Assembly (NCBI GenBank): GCA_024234995.1
Contig: JACKNF010000006.1
Span: 128,003-192,002, forward strand
From: Gammaproteobacteria bacterium
GTDB taxonomy: Bacteria > Pseudomonadota > Gammaproteobacteria > Competibacterales > Competibacteraceae
Length of the DNA stretch: 64,000 nucleotides
Direction of reading: 5' to 3'
A program made the position numbers and the translations under genes. Position 1 is the stretch's first letter; every line of letters begins with the position of its first letter. Shown one piece after another: positions 34,984 through 42,202 of this stretch. The notes beneath the pieces were generated by a model, which was not told the DNA's origin, made no database searches, and saw only the letters and a program-made list of their open reading frames with translations.

Positions 34984-36336
34984 TCAACGCATCGTTACCA
35001 ATTCCTCAGCACTGGTAGGGTGAATGGCAACGGTGTCGTCGAAATCGCGCTTGGTCGCGCCCATGCGGATCGCGACCGCAAAGCCTTGCAGCATCTCATC
35101 TGCATTCTCGCCGATGATATGGCCACCGACGATCTTCTCCTCTGGACCGGCGCATACCAGTTTCATGACCATCGGTGGCTGGCGCGTGGTGAAGGCATGG
35201 TACATAGGCCGGAACCGGGTCTGGTAAATCTTCACGGCATCGCCATATTGGCGCCGGGCTTCTTCCTCAGTCAAACCAACCGTGCCGATGGGTGGATGGG
35301 TAAATATCACCGTGGGGATGTTTTCGTAGGGCAGGCGCCGTTCCGGTTGCCCGCCGGATAACCGGTCGGCCAGCCGGCGGCCGGCGGCGATCGCGACCGG
35401 GGTCAGATGAAACCGCTCCGTCACATCGCCAATCGCGTAGATGCCAGGAATGTTGGTGTTCTGGTAAGCATCAGTAGGAATGATGCCATTGGGCTGAACC
35501 GCCACCCCGGCGGCGGCCAGATTGAGCGTATCGGTGTTTGGTTCGCGACCGATGGCCCAGATCAGCGCATCGGTATGCAGGACACTGGCCTGACCCTCGC
35601 AATGCAAACTCAGCGCCCCCCGCGCCAACCGCGCTACTGCCCGCACTTGAGTCTGTGTGAGCACAGTGATGCCGTCTTCGCGCAACCGCTCCATCAGTTG
35701 TTCTCTCAGCATCGCATCGAAAGGACGCAGCACCTGATCCTTGCGCACCAGCAACGTCACTTCGGAACCTAACGCATTCAGCATGCCCGCCAGTTCGACA
35801 GCGATATAACCGCTGCCGGCCAAAACAGTTCGCGGCGGACACGTTTGCAAAGTGAAGAAGCCATCTGAGGTGATGCCAAATTCAGCGCCAGGCAGAGAGG
35901 GAATCTGGGGCCGTCCGCCGGTGGCGATAACAATATGATCAGCAGTGTAGCGCGTACCGTTGACTTCGAGGGTATGCGCATCGGCAAACCGGGCAGAACC
36001 GCGAATCAACTCAACCCCCGCGTTTTGCAGATAATCCAGGTACCACTCGTTGATTTTCTCAACAAAAGAATCACGGGCGTTTTTTAGCTTTTTCCAATCA
36101 AATCCAAAGTAATCCAGGCGAAAACCATAACCAGGCGCATCGTCGAGCGCATGAGCAAGATGAGCGGCATACCACATGACTTTTTTAGGCACACAGCCGG
36201 CGTTGACGCAGGTACCGCCGAGCCGGCCAGATTCGATGAGTGCGCAGTGAGCGCCATAACTGGCGGCTCGTTCGACGACCGACAGGCCACCACTGCCGCC
36301 ACCGATGGCAATCAAATCATAATGCTGTTCAGCCAT
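34984..36336 (-). CDS. gor: glutathione-disulfide reductase
   Basis: A 450-residue flavoprotein with the FAD motif IAIGGGSGG, the redox disulfide GGTCVNAGCVPKK (Cys43/Cys48), an NADP-binding domain (VLAGSGYIAVELAGML), GIYAIGDVT and the dimer-interface HPTSAEELVT with the catalytic histidine. The standard length and motifs distinguish it from dihydrolipoamide dehydrogenase. It reduces GSSG with NADPH in the cytoplasm. Confidence 0.94.
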   Translation of the reverse strand: MAEQHYDLIAIGGGSGGLSVVERAASYGAHCALIESGRLGGTCVNAGCVPKKVMWYAAHLAHALDDAPGYGFRLDYFGFDWKKLKNARDSFVEKINEWYLDYLQNAGVELIRGSARFADAHTLEVNGTRYTADHIVIATGGRPQIPSLPGAEFGITSDGFFTLQTCPPRTVLAGSGYIAVELAGMLNALGSEVTLLVRKDQVLRPFDAMLREQLMERLREDGITVLTQTQVRAVARLARGALSLHCEGQASVLHTDALIWAIGREPNTDTLNLAAAGVAVQPNGIIPTDAYQNTNIPGIYAIGDVTERFHLTPVAIAAGRRLADRLSGGQPERRLPYENIPTVIFTHPPIGTVGLTEEEARRQYGDAVKIYQTRFRPMYHAFTTRQPPMVMKLVCAGPEEKIVGGHIIGENADEMLQGFAVAIRMGATKRDFDDTVAIHPTSAEELVTMR

Positions 36337-36503
36337 GCATCCCCTCCTTTGATGGGGCTTGATAGTCTTGATAATGGATAATGGTATGGAGTCGCCTTGA
36401 AATATAAACAGCGAGTTGTGATTAATATAGCGTGTACCCGGCGGTTATGCCTGCCTGGGCAATGGGAATCGCTGCAAGCCCTCGAAACCTGGAGATGATG
36501 ACG

Positions 36504-37319
36504 ATGACGATAAGAATCTGGATGGGATGTATGGCGCTGATACTGTGGCCGCTGTGGGCAAGCGCTGGCAATCTGAACTGGCGAGGTGAGTGGACCCAGG
36601 GCGGCTTGATTGTTGGCCAAGCACCGCCAGGCACCCGATTGGAACTGGACGGGCAACCGGTGCCGGTCACGCCCGAAGGCGTTTTCGTCTTCGGATTTCA
36701 CCGTGACGCTCCACCTCAGGTTCAACTACGCGCGATATTTCCCGATGGCCGTCAAGAAACGCGGCCATTCGCCATTGCTCAGCGGGAGTATCAAATCCAA
36801 CGCCTTAACGGTCTGCCGCCAAGTAAGGTCACGCCGCCGCCGGCTGTGCTGGAACGCATCCGCCGGGAAAATGCCCGGGTGGATGCGGTTCGCCAGCAGG
36901 AAATCCCCACACCGTATTTTCTAAGCGGATTCGCCTGGCCAACCACCGGACGCATCAGCGGCGTGTACGGTAGCCAGCGAATTCTCAATGGACAACCTCG
37001 GCAGCCGCATTACGGCGTGGACATTGCCGCGCCGGTGGGTACGCCGGTGCGCGCCCCGGCAGATGGGATTGTGACCTTGGCCGAACCTGATTTGTATTAC
37101 AGTGGCGCCACGTTGATCATTGATCATGGCTACCGGGTGAGCTCTTCCTTCCTGCATTTGAACCAGATATCGGCCCACGTTGGGCAGAAGGTGCGTAAAG
37201 GCGAGGTCGTTGCGACGGTGGGTAAGAGTGGCCGGGTGACGGGTCCGCACCTGGATTGGCGAATGAATTGGCGTGAAGCACGCATTGATCCAACGCTGCT
37301 TGTACCACCGATGCGATGA
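36504..37319 (+). CDS. M23-family peptidoglycan endopeptidase
   Basis: Start 36504 (MTIRIWMGCMALILWPLWASA) gives a clean signal peptide 9 bp after GGAG; the frame is open upstream to 36432. The mature protein has an N-terminal beta domain and then the LytM/M23 domain: HYGVDIAAPVGTPVRAPADGIV with the first zinc ligands and GPHLDWRMNW with the last HxH-like motif (H-L-D rather than H-x-H). It would cut cross-bridge peptides in the periplasm. The third-ligand pattern HLDWRMN is seen in related proteins, so activity is likely but unproven. Confidence 0.9.
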   Translation: MTIRIWMGCMALILWPLWASAGNLNWRGEWTQGGLIVGQAPPGTRLELDGQPVPVTPEGVFVFGFHRDAPPQVQLRAIFPDGRQETRPFAIAQREYQIQRLNGLPPSKVTPPPAVLERIRRENARVDAVRQQEIPTPYFLSGFAWPTTGRISGVYGSQRILNGQPRQPHYGVDIAAPVGTPVRAPADGIVTLAEPDLYYSGATLIIDHGYRVSSSFLHLNQISAHVGQKVRKGEVVATVGKSGRVTGPHLDWRMNWREARIDPTLLVPPMR

Positions 37320-37341
37320 TCCGGCATCTGCCGCCACCGGT

Positions 37342-37815
37342 TTAGATGTTCCGGGAGTCGTAAGCCCAGTGCAACAGTGCTTGTCTCTGCTTGCGCCGGC
37401 AGCCGGAATCACGAGGCCGGCAATTCTTTTCAATCTGCGTGACATGCCGCCGGATGGCTCGCCACCGGCGGATCTGGCGCTCGTCATCCGGGCAGCGTCT
37501 CCCCAAGAAATAGCGGCAGTACCACTGGAACCAACCTCGCGGGTCCTCGGCGTAAATCCAATTCTTCGCACGCCACACGGAAAGCGGCTGCGACGCATTG
37601 ACACCATAGAAGTTCAGTTCGGGATCATGGCGTTCTGGGCAGAGTTTGGCATTTTTCAACCAATCGGCCGGGTACTCTGCAGCACAGTCGGTCATGTATT
37701 TTCCGCCGAAAACGCCAAGATCGAGCATTTCCTTTGGCGTCAGCTCGGGACGAAAGTCCGGGTGGAAATTCTGGCCCATGGGCTCCGTCAGCAGGTAAAC
37801 ATAGCCCTGTTGCAT
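37342..37815 (-). CDS. conserved hypothetical protein
   Basis: A 157-residue soluble protein starting MQQGYVYLLTEPMGQNFHPDF. The start was chosen because the family I remember begins there; the open frame extends 25 codons upstream. Conserved-looking stretches are ELTPKEMLDLGVFGGKYMTDC, FYGVNASQPLSVWRAK, WFQWYCRYFLGRR, RRHVTQIEKNC and RRKQRQALLHWAYD. It is rich in Trp, Tyr and Arg. I know it only as a widespread protein of unknown function. It lies just beyond the last attC of the integron, on the cassette strand, so it could be the outermost cassette gene, but no attC follows it. Confidence 0.75.
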   Translation of the reverse strand: MQQGYVYLLTEPMGQNFHPDFRPELTPKEMLDLGVFGGKYMTDCAAEYPADWLKNAKLCPERHDPELNFYGVNASQPLSVWRAKNWIYAEDPRGWFQWYCRYFLGRRCPDDERQIRRWRAIRRHVTQIEKNCRPRDSGCRRKQRQALLHWAYDSRNI

Positions 37816-37929
37816 CAGATCATTCACTTCGATCTGTCGAGAGGAGCCAAGAGGTTGCAAAATAGAACGCATTGCTGCTAAGTCTCGCATATCATTTTAT
37901 ATTCAGTGCATCATCATGCCTGCGCACCT

Positions 37930-38025
37930 GCCCAACACCTACGTTGAGGCGCGTTTGAGGCAACGTCTGCCCTTGTGGCGGCAAGGGTGAGCGGGTCAAA
38001 CGTCACCTGCAACGTGTTGTTGGGC
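37930..38025 (-). repeat. integron attC site (outermost)
   Basis: Read on the minus strand, this 96-bp site opens with the inverse core GCCCAAC (38025-38019) and closes with the core GTTGGGC (37936-37930). Both fit RYYYAAC/GTTRRRY, and the two are perfectly complementary. The interior is an imperfect palindrome (CAACAC / GTGTTG and GTTTGA / TCAAAC arms). It follows the gene at 38062-38334, as expected for that gene's cassette. Confidence 0.85.
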
Positions 38026-38061
38026 AGCACTGCCACTCCTCTAAATACCGGAAGAGTGACT

Positions 38062-38334
38062 TCAAAACAATAAAAATATCCCGGAACGAATCCTTAATTT
38101 TCTTATAAACTCTTCGTGATCTCCTCTTCGCCCAAGCACGAAAAATACAAAGTAGGATGTAAATTTGATTAAATAAAAAACTATCACCAGCACCGGTATA
38201 ATAATGGGAACCAAAGGCATTAAAAAAGCAACTAAAATCCCGTGATTGTAGCGGGTTTCGCTTAAAAACGTCCACGCTATCCATACGATAATCATAATTA
38301 TTGCGCCAATTAAGTTTTCCGTTAGCTCGATCAT
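38062..38334 (-). CDS. small membrane protein, integron cassette gene
   Basis: A 90-residue AT-rich ORF with two or three hydrophobic segments (ENLIGAIIMIIVWIAWTFL; LVAFLMPLVPIIIPVLVIVFYLIKFTSYFVFFVL) and a basic C-terminus (RRGDHEEFIRKLRIRSG). I recognise no family. It is followed by attC 37930-38025 on the cassette strand. The base composition is unlike the GC-rich chromosome around it. Confidence 0.65.
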   Translation of the reverse strand: MIELTENLIGAIIMIIVWIAWTFLSETRYNHGILVAFLMPLVPIIIPVLVIVFYLIKFTSYFVFFVLGRRGDHEEFIRKLRIRSGIFLLF

Positions 38335-38593
38335 ATCAGTAGCTTAGCACCCCTTTGTTCACTCTGATGCACTGTATAAAAATGACGTCTGCATTATCCA
38401 TTCTGTATTTTTGAGCATGTTACGGCGGACTATTGAATCAGCCGCATTAAGCGAGTGAATCGCTGCTTTGGGCGTAAGTGAACCGGCCTCGAACGAGGAC
38501 TTTGCCATAAAATCATCTACAGCGAAATCGCCGCCACCCGGTCAGAAGATGCAAATCATAGATACCTTTGACCGGCTCGTTAGGCTATTTCCC
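38335..38593. other. degenerate cassette/attC-like spacer
   Basis: No gene is seen. GTTAGGC at 38579-38585 reads on the minus strand as an attC inverse core (GCCTAAC). It is complementary to the TTAGGG-type start of the cassette at 41813, so it may be the displaced attC half of the interrupted cassette. I could not find a partner core. A small CCTCG/CGAGG hairpin lies near 38488-38499. Confidence 0.35.
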
Positions 38594-38676
38594 GGCATTA
38601 TGTAGCAGTCGCACAAAGCAAGTAGCCACTTAAATCGTTAAAATGTCTGCCATTCTACTACAAAAAGGACAAGGAA

Positions 38677-39105
38677 ATGGCAGAATCCCACGTCATCAGC
38701 GCCTTAACCAGCAAGCGGTCAGAGCTTGCCGGAATCATCCAACGCCATAAACAAGAAATCACTCGGTTATCTGAGGAAGTGAAAACCTTGGATGCGGCTA
38801 TTAAACTGTTTGAACCTGAGTACCCTATTCACGATATCAAAAATAAGCGATACCAGCGTAAAAACAGCTTTTTTTCACATGGTGAGGCCAATAAATTGGT
38901 GTTGGGAATTATCAGGCGAGGCCAGCCGATCACAGCTACAGAAATTATAGAAGAGTTAGCGACAATGAAAGACATCAGCAGTGATTCAGGCTCGTTCCAA
39001 AAATTTAAGGATGCAGTGAAATCCACCATTAGACGCCAGAAGAAACAAGGATTAATTGTTGAAACCAATATGGAGAATGAAGTAAGCGCATGGTCGGTAG
39101 CCTAG
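38677..39105 (+). CDS. coiled-coil/winged-helix-like passenger protein, unknown function
   Basis: A 142-residue protein. Residues ~10-45 form a coiled coil (SKRSELAGIIQRHKQEITRLSEEVKTLDAAIKLF, given here in part as RHKQEITRLSEEVKTLD), followed by a PEYPIHDI motif. The C-terminal half looks like a winged helix (ANKLVLGIIRRGQPITATEII ... KSTIRRQKKQGLIVE). I recall similar small proteins next to IS1595-type transposases, but no function. Its stop overlaps the convergent transposase gene by 4 bp. An AAGGACAAGG leader precedes the ATG. Confidence 0.75.
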   Translation: MAESHVISALTSKRSELAGIIQRHKQEITRLSEEVKTLDAAIKLFEPEYPIHDIKNKRYQRKNSFFSHGEANKLVLGIIRRGQPITATEIIEELATMKDISSDSGSFQKFKDAVKSTIRRQKKQGLIVETNMENEVSAWSVA

Positions 39106-40127
39106 GTGGCCAGCCGCTCGGTAGTGCGGTTCCCTTGCCAGTAGCCGCACCAGTTGCGGGAGGTTGGTTTCTTGGAGCAGCGGCGGGTAATATCAGCAAA
39201 GATTTCACCATTTGACCAACGACGGGTGTCCTCGCGATAGGCGCACTCGTTGGCGTAGGCATGAAGGTGCTGACTGCTCATCTTATGAACCTGACCCTTG
39301 TGCATACGGCGAAAACGAGAGAAATAGCTTTCCGCTTGGTTGGTACATTCGCCGTTTTCCCCCATGTAATGCAGTTGGTGGTTGACGCGCTTCATTTCGT
39401 ATAGGGCATGGAGAGCATCATAACCGGTAGCCTCATCAGCATGAACGATTGCATCGCTCTTAATATTGGCTTGCGCTAGTGCTTTCAGGTTTGCCTGATT
39501 CTCTGATTTCACCACAAAGATTTTCGTCTTGCTTGCGCCTTCCCCATGGGCACTACGTTCACGGATAGTAATTATGCAGCGTTTGTTTGGGTTCTGATTT
39601 TCAGTAAGGCGGCGGTCTTTGCGGTCTTCTTTCTTGTTCTCGGGGCGGATATAGTTGCCCACATAGCACCCGTCTATTTCGACTTCCCCTTCTAGCATTT
39701 CATCCCCCTTGGTATCGATCAAGGATTCACGCATCTTATGCATGAGGACGAAGGCGGTTTTGTACTGTACGTCCAAATCTCGGGAAAGTTGCAGTGCGGA
39801 GAAGCCTTTTGCCGTGTTGGTGTAGAGCGCAATAGCGGCGATATAGACCCGTAGTGGCATTTTATGGTGCGCAAACAGAGTCCCAGAGGTAACGCTGAAA
39901 GTGTGCTTGCACCCCTTGCAGCGCCACTGTTTGCGGCTACCGATCCAATAATGCTCAACGCAACCACAGCGCGGGCAGATCGGATCACCGTCAGTTTCTG
40001 GCCAACGGGCTTCTTTGAAGAGGTCAAACGCGGCTTGGTCGGACAGCCGGAAGATTTGCGCAAGCGACAACGTGCGGGCTTCTGCCTTTAGCAGAAAGTG
40101 TTGCCCGTGTTGGTGCTTGCGGCTCAT
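39102..40127 (-). CDS. IS1595-superfamily transposase (ISNwi1/ISNha5-like)
   Basis: A 341-residue transposase. An N-terminal region (LLKAEARTLSLAQIFRLSD) is followed by a zinc ribbon (CPRCGCVEHYWIGSRKQWRCKGCKH, i.e. CPRCGC...CKGC), FSVTSGTLFAHHK, QLSRDLDVQYKTAFVLMHK, and a DDE-type core with VEIDGCYVGNY, DAIVHADEATGYDAL and NQAESYFSRFRRMHKGQ. The C-terminal RNWCGYWQGN tail is characteristic of the longer branch. It is intact. The promoter region faces the HTH gene across a 130-bp spacer containing two operator-like palindromes. Confidence 0.92.
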   Translation of the reverse strand: MSRKHQHGQHFLLKAEARTLSLAQIFRLSDQAAFDLFKEARWPETDGDPICPRCGCVEHYWIGSRKQWRCKGCKHTFSVTSGTLFAHHKMPLRVYIAAIALYTNTAKGFSALQLSRDLDVQYKTAFVLMHKMRESLIDTKGDEMLEGEVEIDGCYVGNYIRPENKKEDRKDRRLTENQNPNKRCIITIRERSAHGEGASKTKIFVVKSENQANLKALAQANIKSDAIVHADEATGYDALHALYEMKRVNHQLHYMGENGECTNQAESYFSRFRRMHKGQVHKMSSQHLHAYANECAYREDTRRWSNGEIFADITRRCSKKPTSRNWCGYWQGNRTTERLAT

Positions 40128-40164
40128 TGACTAGAAACTCACCTTGTATTGACTGTGAGTTAAG

Positions 40165-40220
40165 AATAGTGACTAAAGTCACTATTTGTCAAGCACCAAA
40201 TAGTGCTTTTCGTCACTTTT
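40165..40220. promoter_or_regulatory. twin operator-like palindromes between transposase and HTH genes
   Basis: At 40165-40186 the arms AATAGTGACT and AGTCACTATT are perfectly complementary around a 2-bp centre. A second 22-bp copy at 40199-40220 keeps AATAGTG and CACTTTT. The centres are 34 bp apart. They lie between the divergent transposase and HTH genes, the usual place for an autorepressor to control both. Confidence 0.7.
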
Positions 40221-40257
40221 TTTGATACCCTTGCTTCAAGTCATGCAGAGGTTATCC

Positions 40258-40461
40258 ATGAGAGAGCGAACCGATTTTTCCAAGATTTTGAGCGAGCTTA
40301 GAGACTGGGGGATAAACGACTACAAGCTCGCTGAGCTAACCGGGATCGAGCGAACCAGATTAACCAAACTTAGGTCTGGCGATAGAAAGCAGCCATCTTA
40401 TGATGATGGTGTGGCGATTATGAATGTGTACAGGAAGGCGAAAACAAACCTAAACACTTAA
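40258..40461 (+). CDS. small HTH DNA-binding protein
   Basis: A 67-residue protein from ATG 40258 (MRERTDFSKILSELRDWGI), which has AGAGG just upstream; an alternative ATG at 40243 would add five residues. NDYKLAELTGIERTRLTKLRSG is a Cro/CI-type helix-turn-helix, and the protein has little else. It is the natural candidate to bind the two palindromes immediately upstream. It would then repress itself, the divergent transposase and perhaps the ParA-like gene. Confidence 0.75.
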   Translation: MRERTDFSKILSELRDWGINDYKLAELTGIERTRLTKLRSGDRKQPSYDDGVAIMNVYRKAKTNLNT

Positions 40462-40465
40462 GCAG

Positions 40466-40525
40466 GTGTTGACCCTGCATAGCCTGCGTTTCTGTGTTGA
40501 CCCTGCATAGCCTGCACTATATACT
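40466..40525 (+). promoter_or_regulatory. 22-bp tandem direct repeat with sigma70-like promoter
   Basis: A 22-bp sequence beginning GTGTTGACCCTGCATAG occurs exactly twice, at 40466-40487 and 40494-40515 (28-bp period). The second copy supplies a -35 TTGACC at 40497-40502; 17 bp later lies TATACT at 40520-40525, a good -10. The ParA-like gene starts 37 bp further on. The upstream copy lacks a -10, so it may serve as a binding site rather than a promoter. Confidence 0.65.
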
Positions 40526-40561
40526 TGCTCCTGCACTTTTGCAACACACAGAGAATGCGAG

Positions 40562-41602
40562 ATGAGCACAGGTCTAAACAAAGTTATGGAAATTCACCAA
40601 CAGGTTATAAGTAACGGATTTACAAAAGAAAAAGGGCAGGGATTTAACTACTATGCAGTTTCAAATTTGCGCGGAGGAGTGGGGAAGTCATCTATTGCTT
40701 TCAATTTGGCTTATGAAATGTCGCGGATATGGCCCCTATTGACTGCTGATGTTTGCCCACAGCGTAATTTCACCGAGATGCTATTGGGGGATGAGCGACC
40801 CAAAGTAGATATTTATGATGCTTTGAAACCAGTGATATTAGGCGCTGCATTCGGCGATTCACCTAAAGACCTGAGCTATAACATTTCACAACACTGTGAC
40901 CACTTCAAAGGAGGAAAGGGCGCATTTACGATCCCAGGAAACCAAGAATTATTTGCATTCCCGTCGTTGCTCTATCAACAATTAAACACTGCTTATTCTC
41001 AACAGAATAAAACAGCAGTTAGTAGGCTTCTGCATGGATTAAAAACCATCATTGATGATGAGGTGAAAAGCAGGCAGGTGCAAAAGGTGCTCGTAGATAC
41101 TAGCCCTTTCTATGCTGGAGGAACCCACCTTGCTTGGTGTGCGGTTGACGCATTAATTGTTCCAGTGCGGGTTGATGAGCACTCGCTAGAGTCTCTTGAG
41201 TTGTTATTCAAGCAACTCGCCGTCCCTACTAGGGATTTCCAGGTTTGGAATGAACGTGCTGGCGGGCTTGGGGTTCCAAAAATTGCTGCAATAGTAATGA
41301 CAATGGTGGGATCAAAGAGTCAGAAAGCAGCTACCCCTGACAGTGCATCCAAAATGTATATTGAACGTGCTGTGACCCTAGCAGAACAACATGCAACGCT
41401 TTTTGCACATAATGATCCAAGCGATGCCTTCGTTATCACTGACGACTTTCATTCAGCGGGACGCATATCGGGCGCTCAACGCATCCCCATCTCTGAGTTG
41501 CGAGTTGGAAAGTTCCATACTGTAGAAGGGCGGCGCTTGCAGGTAAATTCTTCCGCAGAGCGATACAAGAAGCAGCTCAAGTACCTAGCTTCTATGATCT
41601 AA
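40562..41602 (+). CDS. ParA/MinD-like P-loop ATPase
   Basis: A 346-residue protein with a deviant Walker A motif (NLRGGVGKSSIAFNLA, carrying the signature lysine replaced by Arg at the first position of KGGxGKS), an A' motif LLTADVCPQRNFTEML, and the Walker B region VLVDTSPFYAGGTHLAW. The C-terminal ~100 residues (SASKMYIERAVTLAEQH...) are not part of the minimal ParA fold. No ParB or centromere gene is adjacent, so it may act alone or with the HTH protein. ParA-like proteins usually position DNA or complexes; a role in maintenance or target choice of the transposon is inference only. Confidence 0.8.
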   Translation: MSTGLNKVMEIHQQVISNGFTKEKGQGFNYYAVSNLRGGVGKSSIAFNLAYEMSRIWPLLTADVCPQRNFTEMLLGDERPKVDIYDALKPVILGAAFGDSPKDLSYNISQHCDHFKGGKGAFTIPGNQELFAFPSLLYQQLNTAYSQQNKTAVSRLLHGLKTIIDDEVKSRQVQKVLVDTSPFYAGGTHLAWCAVDALIVPVRVDEHSLESLELLFKQLAVPTRDFQVWNERAGGLGVPKIAAIVMTMVGSKSQKAATPDSASKMYIERAVTLAEQHATLFAHNDPSDAFVITDDFHSAGRISGAQRIPISELRVGKFHTVEGRRLQVNSSAERYKKQLKYLASMI

Positions 41603-41613
41603 TGAAGATCATC

Positions 41614-41634
41614 GGAGCGGCAGTGCGCCGCTCC
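41614..41634 (+). terminator. hairpin after the ParA-like gene
   Basis: GGAGCGGC and GCCGCTCC form an 8-bp perfect stem with a 5-nt loop, 11 bp after the ParA-like stop codon. No T-tract follows (ACACCC), so it is a hairpin of terminator type at most. Confidence 0.45.
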
Positions 41635-41651
41635 ACACCCTTGTGCGCTTG

Positions 41652-41795
41652 CTACATAATGCCGCAACTGTCTTCTGCTATGACATTGTAGCTATTCAAT
41701 TCCTTAGGGAAGCTCCCTTGGACTGGACGTATTGGCCCGCACTCTTGTTCAGGGCTTAGCTGAAAAACATTTCCTTCTATCAATGCGAGTTCCAT
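41652..41795 (-). pseudogene. truncated integron cassette gene
   Basis: Just downstream of the attC core GTTAGGG (cassette strand), ATG 41795 opens MELALIEGNVFQLSPEQE. It runs 47 codons and ends in the terminal repeat of the 3-kb transposon, whose GGCATTATGTAG supplies the last codons and the stop. The native 3' part has been displaced. I recognise no family. Confidence 0.6.
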
Positions 41796-41807
41796 ATGCT
41801 TTTGTAG

Positions 41808-41927
41808 CCCTAACGCCTTGATAACCGGCGCCATACTCAGAGCGCCTTTTTGTGCAACAATGAAGCGCAGCGGAATGCACAAAATGGCGTGGAGAGTATG
41901 GCGTCCGTGTTTATCAAATTGTTGGGC
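41808..41927 (-). repeat. integron attC site
   Basis: On the minus strand this 120-bp site runs from GCCCAAC (41927-41921) to GTTAGGG (41814-41808). Arms TTTGATAA / TTATCAAG and a long stem around CGCCATACTC / GAGTATGGCG with extrahelical bases give the standard attC fold. The inverse core matches the GTTGGGC that opens the two-gene cassette to its right. Confidence 0.88.
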
Positions 41928-41940
41928 ATTAATCTATAAT

Positions 41941-42198
41941 TCAGCTAAACAACAAGAATATTATCAAGAGTAGGAGTTTTAAAGCAAATAAAGCCACTAC
42001 TAGGGCAACTATTAAATAGAAAATCCCTTTTAAATTATCTGCAAGGCTTGATGCCGCGCGACCAACACCTGAAAAAGGTATTATTTCGTGTATATCTTCT
42101 AACGAGCGAACTAATAAGTTATCTTTTCCGCGCTGGTAGATTTCAAAAGAGAGCGGCACGGCTAACGCCCCAATCACAAATAGTACTATAAATGCCAT
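41941..42198 (-). CDS. small membrane protein, second gene of a cassette
   Basis: An 85-residue protein with an N-terminal helix (FIVLFVIGALAVPLSFEIY), a short soluble loop and a C-terminal very hydrophobic helix (FYLIVALVVALFALKLLLLIIFLLF). It starts 4 bp after the stop of the upstream membrane-protein gene, and no attC separates them, so both belong to one cassette. No family recognised. Confidence 0.7.
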   Translation of the reverse strand: MAFIVLFVIGALAVPLSFEIYQRGKDNLLVRSLEDIHEIIPFSGVGRAASSLADNLKGIFYLIVALVVALFALKLLLLIIFLLFS

Positions 42199-42202
42199 AC
42201 TC

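Larger units (their letters stand above)
38594..41663. mobile_element. IS1595-superfamily transposon with passenger genes (HTH, ParA-like, coiled-coil protein)
   Basis: GGCATTATGTAGCA-N2-CGCACAA at 38594-38616 is repeated inverted at 41663-41641 (21/23 identical). The enclosed 3.07 kb carries four genes: a coiled-coil protein (+), an IS1595-type transposase (-), an HTH protein (+) and a ParA-like ATPase (+). The ISNwi1/ISNha5-type branch of the IS1595 family is known to carry passenger genes, and the transposase here has that longer architecture. The flanks TATTTCCC and GCAACTGT do not form a target duplication. It interrupts the fourth integron cassette. Confidence 0.7.

Noticed and set aside
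38579..38585. GTTAGGC as a plus-strand attC core
   Set aside because: No inverse core lies within 140 bp on the plus strand, and the array orientation is minus; it is better read as an inverse core of the interrupted cassette.
38593..38594. 8-bp target duplication at the passenger transposon
   Set aside because: Flanks TATTTCCC and GCAACTGT do not match in any register I tried within 2 bp.
40466..40515. Direct repeats as a CRISPR array
   Set aside because: There are only two copies with a 6-bp gap and no cas genes; a promoter or binding-site duplication fits better.
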